Shown: positions 26,021 to 36,134 of the stretch, one piece after another | Numbering within the stretch: the first letter of the stretch is position 1 | Layout of the letters: the number at the start of each line of letters is the position of its first letter | Source: Caldilinea sp. CFX5 | GTDB lineage: Bacteria > Chloroflexota > Anaerolineae > Caldilineales > Caldilineaceae | Length of the DNA: 64,000 nucleotides | Reading direction: 5' to 3' | Assembly: GCA_021405325.1 (NCBI GenBank) | Contig: QWII01000091.1 | Location: 1-64,000 of the forward strand | Made by a program: the position numbers and the translations under genes | The notes under the pieces: model-generated | Seen by the model: the letters and a program-made list of their open reading frames with translations, nothing else | The model's database searches: none | Told to the model about the DNA's origin: nothing

Positions 26021-27262
26021 TTAGGGGTGTTGGTTGATGCTTTGGATCATGGGGTAGAGGTCGTTGCGATAGAAGAAGTTCTCGTCTTGCAGCATCTGCT
26101 TGAGAATGGCGCTCATTTCCCAGAGGCGCACGATAAATGGCTCTGCCGGCGGCGGTGTTTCATCAACAAGATAATCGAGCATACGCGCCAGCAGATATTG
26201 GGCGTGAAGGCGGCTACCGGGTTCAACCTCACGCGGCTCCGGCACCCAGTCGCTCAGTTGAAACTCGGTCACTTCAAGTGGAATGCCGGCGGCGGCTAAG
26301 CGCGCTTTTTCCTGCGGAATCAGGGAATCCCCATGCCGTAGACGCACGCCGGCAAAGGTATCGACATAAAGATTGGCGGCGATGCGCCCGGAGCCGGTCT
26401 CCTCATAGATGTCCGCCCCCACCATTGTCGCCAAGGTTGGAAACTTTTGCCGTAGTTCAATCGCATTGTTGGTAACGACCGTCAACGAAGGCGGGTGAAA
26501 GGGGAAGGAGATAATGGCGGTATTGATCAGAAAACGGCGCCGGTGCTGCGGGCTATAAAGACGTTCGGCGTGCGCATGGACGAGATCGGCGCCAATCGCC
26601 AGGGCGTGTTTGCCGTAATTGACATCAAACTCATTTTCGGCGTTGAAGCCATAGAAGCTATCCAAGCCAAAGGTTCGATCCAAGTGGGTCAACAAGCGGT
26701 CGGCGTACGCTAGCGTAAGTTGACCGAGCGGCGAATCGGCATGAATGGTGCTGCCGTGCGGCGCGCCTAGTTCATCCAACGTTTCCTCAATCGCTGGGGG
26801 GAAATGGGTTTCAGGCGGAAAGGGCGCCTTCGCGCCATAGGCGACAATGGTCTTCATCTCATATTTCAGCAGCGCCTCGATCCAGCGATCATAGGCGTCG
26901 ATCCCCTGCGCTTCATGCGTATTCCACCGCAGCCCCAGCCGGATATGCGTGCAACCAAAGTAATCCTTGAGCAATTTGACGGTGCGATCCGGATCCGCCT
27001 CGGCGGCCATCAATTGGTAATCGGGACAGAGATTGGCGCCAAATTGGATGCGCGCCAGCTTCTTGGCATACTTCCGCCGGAAGGTCGCGGCGTCACAATT
27101 GACCTCCTGCCAGGTGACATATTGCTCCCAGAGAGGTGGGCTGAGACGACCGGCGCCGGCATAGAGACCAACCGCCGCCCCGCCCAGGGCGAGGAAGCGT
27201 AAGAAGTCACGCCGACTGGATAAAAAGTGTGGATAGGTTTTTGTACGCTGTGCATGATTCAT
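26021..27262 (-). CDS. Tat-exported TIM-barrel glycosidase-like protein
   Basis: A 413-residue protein with a twin-arginine leader (SSRRDFLRFLALGGAAVG). The rest resembles a clan GH-A barrel: HIRLGLRWNTHEAQGIDAYD on an early strand, FYGFNAENEFD with an Asn-Glu pair at the usual acid/base position (about residue 206), and PLEVTEFQLSDW with a glutamate at the nucleophile position (about residue 332). This supports a retaining glycosidase or a close relative, but no specific family is recognised. The ATG at 27262 is preferred over an upstream in-frame TTG. Being exported folded, it probably acts at the cell surface. Confidence 0.6.
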   Translation of the reverse strand: MNHAQRTKTYPHFLSSRRDFLRFLALGGAAVGLYAGAGRLSPPLWEQYVTWQEVNCDAATFRRKYAKKLARIQFGANLCPDYQLMAAEADPDRTVKLLKDYFGCTHIRLGLRWNTHEAQGIDAYDRWIEALLKYEMKTIVAYGAKAPFPPETHFPPAIEETLDELGAPHGSTIHADSPLGQLTLAYADRLLTHLDRTFGLDSFYGFNAENEFDVNYGKHALAIGADLVHAHAERLYSPQHRRRFLINTAIISFPFHPPSLTVVTNNAIELRQKFPTLATMVGADIYEETGSGRIAANLYVDTFAGVRLRHGDSLIPQEKARLAAAGIPLEVTEFQLSDWVPEPREVEPGSRLHAQYLLARMLDYLVDETPPPAEPFIVRLWEMSAILKQMLQDENFFYRNDLYPMIQSINQHP

Positions 27263-27543
27263 AGAAACCCATCTATACCCTAGAAGCACGCGGCTTGTCA
27301 AACCTGTTTGCTGAACAAATCAAACAACTACCTCTTCTGGCACGATTTACAGAAAATGCTGTTTATGTTACCATGTGCCTACTATAAGTATTGTTAACCA
27401 CCAAGTGATTGACCTTACGCTTTGGTGGAGTAACTACACGCGCTAATCCCAACCTATCACAAAGAGCAGGCAGTAATAGTCACAGCCGTTACCTGTTCTG
27501 CCTGAACATTGTAGATCCCATAGTTCAATAAAGAGGTTCCCTC

Positions 27544-28461
27544 GTGCGTGACATTTGTCTCCCATTACTTATCACAACTGCTACAACAGTCGCTTCTGTA
27601 GTCAGCGGTAACAAACTTGATCTATTACTACTCGGATGGTTTGCCGCCTTACTTCTCGTATTCATTACGGCATATTTTACAAACTATGATTTTGAGCAGT
27701 ATATTCTTTCCCTCAGTTGGTATGGGATCTTATTACTGGGCTATCTTATACCATTACCTTGGGGAGTCGTTATTGTGATAGCAAGCCTTGCTTTTGGCTG
27801 TTGCCTTAGCGCTTGCATTGTGCGCGGCAGCTTTACAAGTACCGACCTTTCGCCACTTCTGTATGTTCTGAAACGACTGCTTGGCAAACTAGAGCCACGG
27901 CAAGAAGTGAAACAACCAAAGAAAGGTTTGCAAGAAAGCACTGAAGTCATCTATGGCCCACGGCAGGTATTGGTACCGCGTCACCTTGCGGTGAGAATGC
28001 GTCAAGGAAATCTTTATACAAGAACCGTTGGGCCGGGAACGCATTTTACGGTCGGTCACGAGTATATTGAACAAGTATATAATCTGCGTCCCGTCCATTG
28101 CACCTATCGATTGCCAAAGGTGCTTACAGCGGATGGCTACACAGTCGATCTGTCTATTGTGGCTACTTACAGCATTAATATTGATGAGCGCAGCAGACTT
28201 GGTGAACAAAGCTTAACAAAATCGGACTTGTTCAACATCGAACAGCTTGATCGTTGGTCGCTTGATTGGGAAGTTGTCGTTCAAAAAGTTGTGGAAAGAA
28301 ATACTCGGCTTATCATTGCAACACAACTATTCGACAATTTAATGAATGCAGAACGACAGCAGGGAATCGAAAACAAAATTTCCGCCGACATTCATACTGA
28401 ATTACAACGATGGGGCCTTAAGCTTCATTGGTCAAAATTGCTGTTGATTCAGCAGCATTGA
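27544..28461 (+). CDS. Membrane protein with SPFH/Band 7-like domain
   Basis: A 305-residue protein starting at GTG. The first ~95 residues contain about four hydrophobic segments (LLITTATTVASVV, LLLLGWFAALLLVFITAYF, WYGILLLGYLIPL, WGVVIVIASLAFGCCL). From about residue 140 the chain looks like a Band 7/SPFH domain: LAVRMRQGNLYTRTVGPGTH, then YNLRPVHCTYRLPKVLTADG and VDLSIVATYSIN. The C-terminus lacks the long coiled coil of typical flotillins. The GPG turn and beta-strand register fit the family, but multiple N-terminal helices are unusual. The gene overlaps the convergent small gene downstream by 44 bases. Confidence 0.6.
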   Translation: MRDICLPLLITTATTVASVVSGNKLDLLLLGWFAALLLVFITAYFTNYDFEQYILSLSWYGILLLGYLIPLPWGVVIVIASLAFGCCLSACIVRGSFTSTDLSPLLYVLKRLLGKLEPRQEVKQPKKGLQESTEVIYGPRQVLVPRHLAVRMRQGNLYTRTVGPGTHFTVGHEYIEQVYNLRPVHCTYRLPKVLTADGYTVDLSIVATYSINIDERSRLGEQSLTKSDLFNIEQLDRWSLDWEVVVQKVVERNTRLIIATQLFDNLMNAERQQGIENKISADIHTELQRWGLKLHWSKLLLIQQH

Positions 28462-28705
28462 ATGGGATGTGCGCATGTTCAACCGTGTAATAAGCCATAT
28501 ACCGTTGGTTTGTGGAGGTTTCGGCCCCCAATCCTAGAGCAAGGGATACGCCACACAGTGCATTCTCAAAGCCTTTTTGGTATGCTTCTGTAATCTCCGG
28601 CTTAGTTCCACTGGGTGTTGATTGCACAGTTCTAAGAAGCGCCCTCAGAATGTTTCTGAGTTCATCACGGGAATACACAGTTCGCTTAGATTCGGTTGGG
28701 TTCAT
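28418..28705 (-). CDS. Hypothetical protein
   Basis: A 95-residue protein beginning MNPTESKRTVYSRDELRNIL, mostly helical, with a central QKGFENALCGVSLALGLG segment. No family is recognised. The ATG at 28705 has GGAG 11 bases upstream; an upstream in-frame start would add 25 hydrophobic/basic residues and is less likely. Its 3' end overlaps the end of the Band 7-like gene by 44 bases on the opposite strand, so one of the two may be shorter than drawn. Confidence 0.45.
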   Translation of the reverse strand: MNPTESKRTVYSRDELRNILRALLRTVQSTPSGTKPEITEAYQKGFENALCGVSLALGLGAETSTNQRYMAYYTVEHAHIPFNAAESTAILTNEA

Positions 28706-29001
28706 ACAAGTTGGTCTCCGCCTTATGCCAAGAAACAGGAATTTGAATCGAGCCAAAAACAACATATTGAATTTTAGCACATTTGTTCCATATATACAAA
28801 AGTCTTTATCTCCGCAAGTATATAGCTTGCGAAGACAGGGAAAAAGGCGTATGCTGGCAACGTTGAGGTAGTGGTGTTCGGGAATTGTTCAATAATAGGC
28901 CAAACTTGCACAAGCACTTCAAAAAAACAATACTTTTTGACGAATAAATGATATACTGTTTCAGCAATCTCCAACCCTCATGTCAAGAAATGGAGTCCCT
29001 T

Positions 29002-30318
29002 ATGCGATTGCTGAAACAAGGATTGTTGTCTGGTATCATGTTGCTTGCGCTCTGCCTCGCGTTTGTCCTGGCGCCCGTTGCGCTGGCCTTTGAAAGCCGC
29101 GGCGGTGATCAGGTGGTTATTGCTGCCGATGAGGTGATTGACGATGATCTCTATGTTGGCGCCAATCGGCTGGTGATCAACGGCATTGTGAAAGGGGATG
29201 TGTTGGCCGCCGCCACCACCATTGAGGTCAACGGCGTCATTGAAGGCGATCTCATGGCCGGCGCCCAAACGGTCATTATCAACGGCGAAGTGACCGACGA
29301 CCTGCGGGTGGGGGCCACCGCCATCACCATCGGGGAGCAGGGCAAGATCGGGGATGACTTGCTGGTGGGTGGCTACAGCCTCGAAACCCGCGCCGGCAGT
29401 CTGATCGGCGGCAATATCGGCGGCGGCACCGGCCAGACCATGCTCAACGGCCGCGTTGGCGGCAATGTCAACATCGGGGCCGGCGGTCTGGTGCTGAATG
29501 GGCCGGTGGCCGGTAATGTCACCGCTGAGGTCAGCGCACCGGGGCGAATGCCGCCCTTTAACCCGTTTATGTTTATGCCCAATGCCCCGGCAGTCACACC
29601 GATTGCCCCCGGCTTGTCGATCGGATCCAACGCGATCATCAGCGGTCTGCTCACCTATCGCACCAGTGTCTCGGCGACGATTCCAGCCGACGCGGTCATT
29701 GGGGGCGTTACCTTTGTCCAGGTCGCCCAGGCTGCGCCGGAAGATCCATTGGCGCCGGCCAGTTTACAGCAACGCGGCATCCGGGCGGCCCAATACTGGG
29801 TTGTTCTGCTGTTGTTAGGGTTGCTCTTTGTCGCCATTGCCCGCCGGTTAACCCGCAACGCCGCCGACGTCTTAGGCGCAACCGCCGGGCAGAGCTTTGT
29901 CTGGGGCATCGCGGCGTTGATTCTCTTTCCCATTGGGCTGGCGCTGCTGGTGGGCGTGTTGATTGCCCTGAGTTTTGGTCTAAATCTGGCCGGATTGGGG
30001 GAGGCGGCAGGTACGATCCTGTGGGCCGGCATCCTCACCACCGTGATTCTAGCGCTGCTCTTTGTCCTGGCCTTGGGGCTATTTACCAAAGTTACTGTCA
30101 GTTACCAACTGGGGCGCTGGATCACAGGCAGCCTGGATGGTGTTTTCTGGCCGCTCTTCCTGGGCGCCTTGATCGTGGCGGTATTGGTCTGGCTGCCCTA
30201 TGCCGGCGCCGTGCTGAGTCTGCTCATCACCCTCTATGGTCTGGGCGCCCTCTGGCTGGCCTGGCGCGGCCCGGTCAAGACGCCGGTCAAAACCGATCCT
30301 TATCAATTAGGTAGGTGA
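29002..30318 (+). CDS. Polymer-forming (bactofilin-like) membrane protein
   Basis: A 438-residue protein. A signal peptide (LSGIMLLALCLAFVLAPVALA) is followed by a repetitive beta-solenoid of ~6-residue steps: VIAADEVIDDDLYVGANRLV, INGIVKGDVLAAATTIEVNG and similar, as in bactofilin/polymer-forming domains but on the outer side of the membrane. After a Pro-rich hinge, the C-terminal ~150 residues hold four or five membrane helices (YWVVLLLLGLLFVAIARR and others). The ATG at 29002 has GGAG six bases upstream. The TGA stop lies inside a 26-bp palindrome. It may build surface scaffolds; the exact role is unknown. Confidence 0.7.
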   Translation: MRLLKQGLLSGIMLLALCLAFVLAPVALAFESRGGDQVVIAADEVIDDDLYVGANRLVINGIVKGDVLAAATTIEVNGVIEGDLMAGAQTVIINGEVTDDLRVGATAITIGEQGKIGDDLLVGGYSLETRAGSLIGGNIGGGTGQTMLNGRVGGNVNIGAGGLVLNGPVAGNVTAEVSAPGRMPPFNPFMFMPNAPAVTPIAPGLSIGSNAIISGLLTYRTSVSATIPADAVIGGVTFVQVAQAAPEDPLAPASLQQRGIRAAQYWVVLLLLGLLFVAIARRLTRNAADVLGATAGQSFVWGIAALILFPIGLALLVGVLIALSFGLNLAGLGEAAGTILWAGILTTVILALLFVLALGLFTKVTVSYQLGRWITGSLDGVFWPLFLGALIVAVLVWLPYAGAVLSLLITLYGLGALWLAWRGPVKTPVKTDPYQLGR

Positions 30319-30380
30319 TAGGTGCTGTGTGATCCGTGGCCTTCGACAGGCTCAGGCCACGGATCACGCAGCACCTATCA
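30316..30380. repeat. 26-bp palindrome with CTTCGACAGGCTCAGG loop
   Basis: Arms 30316-30341 and 30355-30380 match with a single mismatch (core AGGTGCTGTGTGATCCGTGG). The loop region reads TTCGACAGGCTCAGG, echoing the loop of the element at 113-218. The stop codon of the polymer-forming protein is the first three bases of the left arm, and the following dehydratase gene starts 29 bases after the right arm. Confidence 0.88.
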
Positions 30381-30408
30381 TGTATCACGTAAGAAACGAG
30401 GCGAAATC

Positions 30409-31614
30409 TTGTCTACCCTTTTACACCAACTGGCCGACGGCGAACGCGACCAGCTTCATATCACGGCGATTAAAGTCATTCAACTAAAGGAGCATGGCAT
30501 CCAATCGTTGGTGAAGGTGGAGACCGATGGCGGCGTCTATGGGCTGGGTGAAATTGGCGCGCCGGCGGCCGTCGCACGCGCGTACATCGAAACCATGAAA
30601 GCAGATCTCATCGGCCAGGATGCGCTGGCAGTGGAGAAGTGCTATGCCGACATGACGCGGCTGCGCGCCCAGTGGCACGCCCATTGGGTGCAGAACCCGA
30701 CGATTAGCGGCATCGATATTGCGCTGTGGGACATTGCCGGCAAGGTCTTCAACCGTCCCATCTCCAAGCTGTTGACCGGGCGTTTTCGTGATGAAATTGA
30801 ACTTTATGTTAACACGCTGGGGCCGACCGATTGGTTTGACAAAGGCGCCTGCCAAGCTTGGGCCGATGAAATGAAAGCCGATCCCAATGGTTTTCAGACG
30901 ATCAAGTTCGGCTTTGAAGCCATGCTTGGCCGCCAATTGCCGCAGCATAATGGTCGCCGCCCCGGCTATCTTTGTGATATGCTCAAGCAGACCGAATTGC
31001 GGCGCATTCGTCAGGGCTATGAAAATTGTCGGGAAGCGTTGGGCTGGGAGATGGACATTATCGTCCATTGTCATAACGAGTGGGATCTGCCGACGGCGCT
31101 GGGCATTGCCGAAGCGGTGGCGCCGATCCGTCCGCTCTGGATTGAAGATGCGCTGCCGGTGGTCTACTCGGATAGTTGGCCCGCCTTCCGCGCCGCGTCG
31201 CCGGTGCGGGTGATGACGGGCGAAAAGCTTGAGCTGGTTGCCGAATTTCTGCAATTTCTGACCAATGGCGGCGTCCATGTGATCCACCCCGACATTGCCT
31301 TTGTCGGCGGCATTACCGGGATGCGCAAGATCGCCGACCTGGCGGAGCTGTATGCCGTGCCGGTGGTGACGCATAATGTCGGCAGCCTGGTGCAACTGCT
31401 GGCGACGGCGCACTTTGGCGCCTCCTGTCGCAATTTTGTGATGACGGAATGTCGCATCCCGCAGGGTGGGATCTTTGCTGAAATGAACGCTGATGGGATG
31501 CAGGTCGCTAATGGCAAATTGAAGGCGCCGGACACACCGGGGCTGGGCATCACACTGGTCGATGAGGTGTTGCGAGCCAATCTCTGGGCTGGGGAAGTTT
31601 ATTGGGATCGATAA
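30409..31614 (+). CDS. Mandelate racemase/muconate lactonizing family enzyme
   Basis: An enolase-superfamily protein of 401 residues. The capping domain is followed by IWDIAGK-type helix ALWDIAGKVFNRPI, barrel strand FQTIKFGFEA, metal-ligand strands VHCHNEWD, WIEDALP and TGEKLE, then HPDIAFVGGIT and the histidine of VTHNVGS. It probably dehydrates or epimerises a sugar acid. It differs strongly from the homologue at 4169-5425, so they are not a recent duplication. A TTG start at 30409 with GAGG upstream is preferred because earlier codons come from the palindrome. GH127 and other sugar genes lie nearby. Confidence 0.82.
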   Translation: MSTLLHQLADGERDQLHITAIKVIQLKEHGIQSLVKVETDGGVYGLGEIGAPAAVARAYIETMKADLIGQDALAVEKCYADMTRLRAQWHAHWVQNPTISGIDIALWDIAGKVFNRPISKLLTGRFRDEIELYVNTLGPTDWFDKGACQAWADEMKADPNGFQTIKFGFEAMLGRQLPQHNGRRPGYLCDMLKQTELRRIRQGYENCREALGWEMDIIVHCHNEWDLPTALGIAEAVAPIRPLWIEDALPVVYSDSWPAFRAASPVRVMTGEKLELVAEFLQFLTNGGVHVIHPDIAFVGGITGMRKIADLAELYAVPVVTHNVGSLVQLLATAHFGASCRNFVMTECRIPQGGIFAEMNADGMQVANGKLKAPDTPGLGITLVDEVLRANLWAGEVYWDR

Positions 31615-31620
31615 ACTGAA

Positions 31621-31649
31621 TTTCAACTTTGGGATCTGTGTGCTATAAT
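31621..31649 (+). promoter_or_regulatory. Promoter candidate
   Basis: TTTCAA (31621-31626), a 17-bp spacer and a perfect TATAAT (31644-31649) stand 42 bases before the small gene at 31692. The -35 box is weak. Confidence 0.45.
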
Positions 31650-31691
31650 CCAGCCAAGGGATTCAGTTTGTTTGCCAAAGGTTGACAGAAG

Positions 31692-32042
31692 ATGATCGCA
31701 ACAAAAGTAAAAGGAACGGTTACGGCAGAAAAAGCTGTTACAATTGCACAGGATTTTATTGCTGATAAACTTGGCAATCTTATTGGTGTTACGCAGCCAT
31801 ATCACATTACCAGTGGACTCCAATCAGCTTGGGGGGCGCCCCTGGTGCTGACCTCACCAAGTTATGGGATTGTTGGCGTCGTCGGCGTTGTCATGATTGA
31901 TCAAGAGTTTGGTCACATCATCGGATGGACACCACTGAATGAAGTGAATACGAATGCTGACAAACTGGCTAATGAAAAAAAGGCTGAGATTGAAGCTGCT
32001 TTCCAATCTCGTCGTCTTCAATATGCTCATGCTATGCCATGA
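31692..32042 (+). CDS. Small hypothetical protein paired with a C39-like remnant
   Basis: A 116-residue protein with no signal peptide. It begins with a helical region (VTAEKAVTIAQDFIADKLG), then a beta region SAWGAPLVLTSPSYGIVGVV, a PepSY-like segment VVMIDQEFGHIIGWTP, and a helical tail. I know this layout as a small uncharacterised family that often stands beside C39-like cysteine peptidase genes. Here the gene is followed after 24 bases by a truncated C39-like reading frame, which supports that pairing. A TATAAT promoter lies just upstream. Function unknown. Confidence 0.55.
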   Translation: MIATKVKGTVTAEKAVTIAQDFIADKLGNLIGVTQPYHITSGLQSAWGAPLVLTSPSYGIVGVVGVVMIDQEFGHIIGWTPLNEVNTNADKLANEKKAEIEAAFQSRRLQYAHAMP

Positions 32043-32066
32043 TCCCACACACTGATTAGGTCAAAC

Positions 32067-32183
32067 GTGCTCCCGTTCTATCCTCAAGAAACAGACTATT
32101 CCTGCGTGCCGGCTTGTCTACGAATGATTATGCAAGCATGGCAGATGAGTCGACAACGTATGATTGTCATCACTACCACCTAA
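32067..32183 (+). pseudogene. Truncated C39-like cysteine peptidase
   Basis: Starting from GTG, this 38-residue frame reads LPFYPQETDYSCVPACLRMI and ends soon after. The Q-x5-C-x-P-A-C pattern is the catalytic N-terminal motif of C39/papain-like peptidases, with the oxyanion glutamine and nucleophile cysteine. The rest of the peptidase, including the His-Asp part, is missing. It lies directly after the 116-residue gene and before GH127, so it is probably what remains after a deletion. Confidence 0.6.
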
Positions 32184-32204
32184 AATAGAGGACATTTTGC
32201 AACA

Positions 32205-34121
<1,917 letters not shown>

Positions 34122-34430
34122 CCTCAGCCCCTTCCCTCGCCACCATAGAGCGGATCGGGAAGGGACGCTACGGCCATGTTCGTAGCTAACGAGTCAAACG
34201 CTTGAACAAGAAACAAGAATTTTAGTATACACATAGGAGTTACGCAGTTGGACAAGACCTGTCAGGTTTGCGAAACCTGACAGGTCTCTGGTAGCGCCCG
34301 TCAACTGCGTAACTCCTAACACAGATAGGAAGAAACAGAGATATTTCCATTCGATTCAGTGTTTCTTCTTATCCGTGTAAACTTTTTTGGTTTTGGCTTA
34401 CCCAGGTTAGATAGTTACAGAAAACAGATC
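34122..34430. repeat. Intergenic region with nested double palindrome
   Basis: Outer 17-bp arms TAGGAGTTACGCAGTTG (34234-34250) and CAACTGCGTAACTCCTA (34302-34318) enclose an inner perfect 15-bp stem, AGACCTGTCAGGTTT and AAACCTGACAGGTCT with a GCG loop (34255-34287). Fully folded it would make an extended cruciform. Nothing else is recognised in these 309 bases; the last part is the leader of the FAS1-DUF3105 gene. Confidence 0.88.
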
Positions 34431-35534
34431 ATGTCTAAACTTTATAAATCGACAACCATACCTCTGGTCACGTTATTGGTCGTTGTTCTCTTCGGCACAA
34501 TGGCCTGTGGTTCAAGCGAGAGTGCGTCGCCGACCGCAACGCCGGCGCCCGCAGCAACGAGTACACCAACCACCGTCCCCACCGCCACCGCCGTTCCCAG
34601 CGTCCCGACGGCAACCGCAGTGGTCTCCACTACAACAGCGCCGGCGGCGAATGATATTTTGTCGGTGGTGGGGCGAGCAAAGGGATTGGAAAATTTTGTC
34701 ACATTGTTAGCAAGTGCGGGGCTTACCGAACAGTTCCAAAACAGCCAGCCGAAGACGGTCTTTATTGTACCCAATGCTGTCTGGGACGAATTGCCTGCCG
34801 CTGTTCGTGACAATACGGAGCTAGTGAACCGGATTTTACGCAATCACATTGTCGAGGGGCGCCACCTCATGAGGGATATGGTCGTATCCGGCACAATGAC
34901 AAGCTCATTGGGTATATCCTTGACCGTTCTGGTTGGCGCCGAAGGGGCAACGGTGCAAGGCGCCAATGTCCTGGACGCCGATTATGAAGCGGATAATGGC
35001 ATTCTCCACCTGCTCGATACGGTCTTACTGCCGCAAGATGTCATCACCGATGTGATGGCGCTCTATCCGTCCGTGGTGGGTGAACAGACTTTTGCCATGC
35101 AGGGCAACATCCACATTGCGCATGGTCAATTTTCGCCGGCGCCGTACAACAGCACGCCCCCCACCTCCGGCCCGCACTACCCGGATATTGTGGCCTGGCA
35201 GCTCTATGAGCAACCCTTTCCTTATGAGCAACTGGTACACAACCTGGAAGATGGCGGCGTTGTTATCTACTATCAATGCGCTGAACCCTGCCCTGAGCTC
35301 GTGGAACAGTTGCGCACCCTGGTGCAACCCTATCAGGAAACCGGACGCCATGTGGTCGTTGCGCCCAATGACCCAACCTGGACGCTGAGCGGCGCCGTTA
35401 AACCCCATGCCGATATGGGCGCCCCCATTGCCGTCGTGGCCTGGCGCAAATTACTCAAACTCGATGCGGTTGATGCAGAAAAGATTAATCAATTTATTGA
35501 AGCGTTTGAGGGGATTGACCATCATGTGCGGTAA
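34431..35534 (+). CDS. Lipoprotein with FAS1 and DUF3105 domains
   Basis: A 367-residue lipoprotein. The signal peptide ends in a lipobox (LFGTMAC), followed by a Thr/Ala/Pro/Val-rich linker of about 45 residues. A fasciclin (FAS1) domain follows: DILSVVGRAKGLENFVTLL, then TVFIVPNAVWDEL, NHIVEGRHL and ILHLLDTVLLP. The C-terminal half is DUF3105, recognised by YNSTPPTSGPHYP and the Cys-containing GGVVIYYQCAEPCPEL. FAS1 domains mediate adhesion; DUF3105 is uncharacterised, with conserved His and Cys suggestive of metal or redox chemistry. The ATG at 34431 is chosen because it begins the signal peptide. A tandem-repeat element starts four bases after the stop. Confidence 0.82.
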   Translation: MSKLYKSTTIPLVTLLVVVLFGTMACGSSESASPTATPAPAATSTPTTVPTATAVPSVPTATAVVSTTTAPAANDILSVVGRAKGLENFVTLLASAGLTEQFQNSQPKTVFIVPNAVWDELPAAVRDNTELVNRILRNHIVEGRHLMRDMVVSGTMTSSLGISLTVLVGAEGATVQGANVLDADYEADNGILHLLDTVLLPQDVITDVMALYPSVVGEQTFAMQGNIHIAHGQFSPAPYNSTPPTSGPHYPDIVAWQLYEQPFPYEQLVHNLEDGGVVIYYQCAEPCPELVEQLRTLVQPYQETGRHVVVAPNDPTWTLSGAVKPHADMGAPIAVVAWRKLLKLDAVDAEKINQFIEAFEGIDHHVR

Positions 35535-35537
35535 TAA

Positions 35538-35606
35538 CAGTCCGCAGTCGCTTGGTCGCTTAGTCCGTTAGTCGATCACAAGCTGACCACGGATTGCGGG
35601 CTACTG
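35538..35606. repeat. 8-bp tandem repeat with degenerate inverted arm
   Basis: Units of the form GTCGCTTN/GTCCGTTA with 8-bp period (AGTCGCTTGGTCGCTTAGTC) run from about 35546 to 35574, and a degenerate inverse copy of the left edge (GATTGCGGGCTACTG) closes the element. It starts four bases after one stop codon and supplies the C-terminal codons of the truncated minus-strand gene at 35560. Confidence 0.75.
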
Positions 35607-35685
35607 GAATAACTAATAACGCATGTTTTTCCACACCATACATATCGTTCACATAGGCTTGCAGGTGCTTCTGCTGTTCGCTCAT
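35560..35685 (-). pseudogene. Gene fragment (ferritin-like/DUF892-type N-terminus)
   Basis: A 41-residue frame with ribosome site AAAGGG and ATG at 35685. The first ~21 residues, MSEQQKHLQAYVNDMYGVEK, look like the first helix of a ferritin-like/DUF892 protein. The remainder is encoded by the tandem-repeat element (RNPWSACDRLTD) and has no protein character. The gene therefore appears to be cut off by the repeat. The family assignment is tentative. Bases 35686-35885 hold no recognised gene. Confidence 0.45.
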
Positions 35686-35885
35686 GATTGATTTCCCTTT
35701 GCTAGTGGGCTTACCGTTTGCCGCATCATGAACGAAGTGACTATAGGGCAGGTTATAGAGGCAGGGGATAGGATAGTGCAGAGCAGCCGTCATGCCCGGT
35801 GGCGGGCGCATCCACCGAACATGACGGCTCGTCGCTCACTTATAGGCGCTGTCGATTAGCTGGTTTGGCAAGGACAGGGTGGTGG

Positions 35886-36134
35886 TTACGGCCCCACAGC
35901 CAGATTGACCAGTACAAAAAGCGCCGCGGCCAGCCAAAGGCAGGTGAATAAGATGCGACGCCAGCTTCTTGGTGCTCTAGGCGGCTGGGTGGCGAGTTGT
36001 TGGTTGCGTCGCTCCAGAAAGATCAAGAAGAGACCCAACAGTAACCCGACGAAGAGATTGCCGACATGGCTACCCATACTCATCTCGGCATGACGTTGAT
36101 CACTGTCCTGTTCGCTGAGTAGGATCGGTTGCAT
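35886..36134 (-). CDS. Small two-helix membrane protein
   Basis: An 82-residue protein with membrane segments VGNLFVGLLLGLFLIFL and ILFTCLWLAAALFVLVNLAV separated by a basic, proline-containing loop. A good AAAGGAG ribosome site is eight bases before the ATG. No family is recognised. It stands alone in a region of fragments and may be a real but uncharacterised inner-membrane protein. Confidence 0.6.
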   Translation of the reverse strand: MQPILLSEQDSDQRHAEMSMGSHVGNLFVGLLLGLFLIFLERRNQQLATQPPRAPRSWRRILFTCLWLAAALFVLVNLAVGP

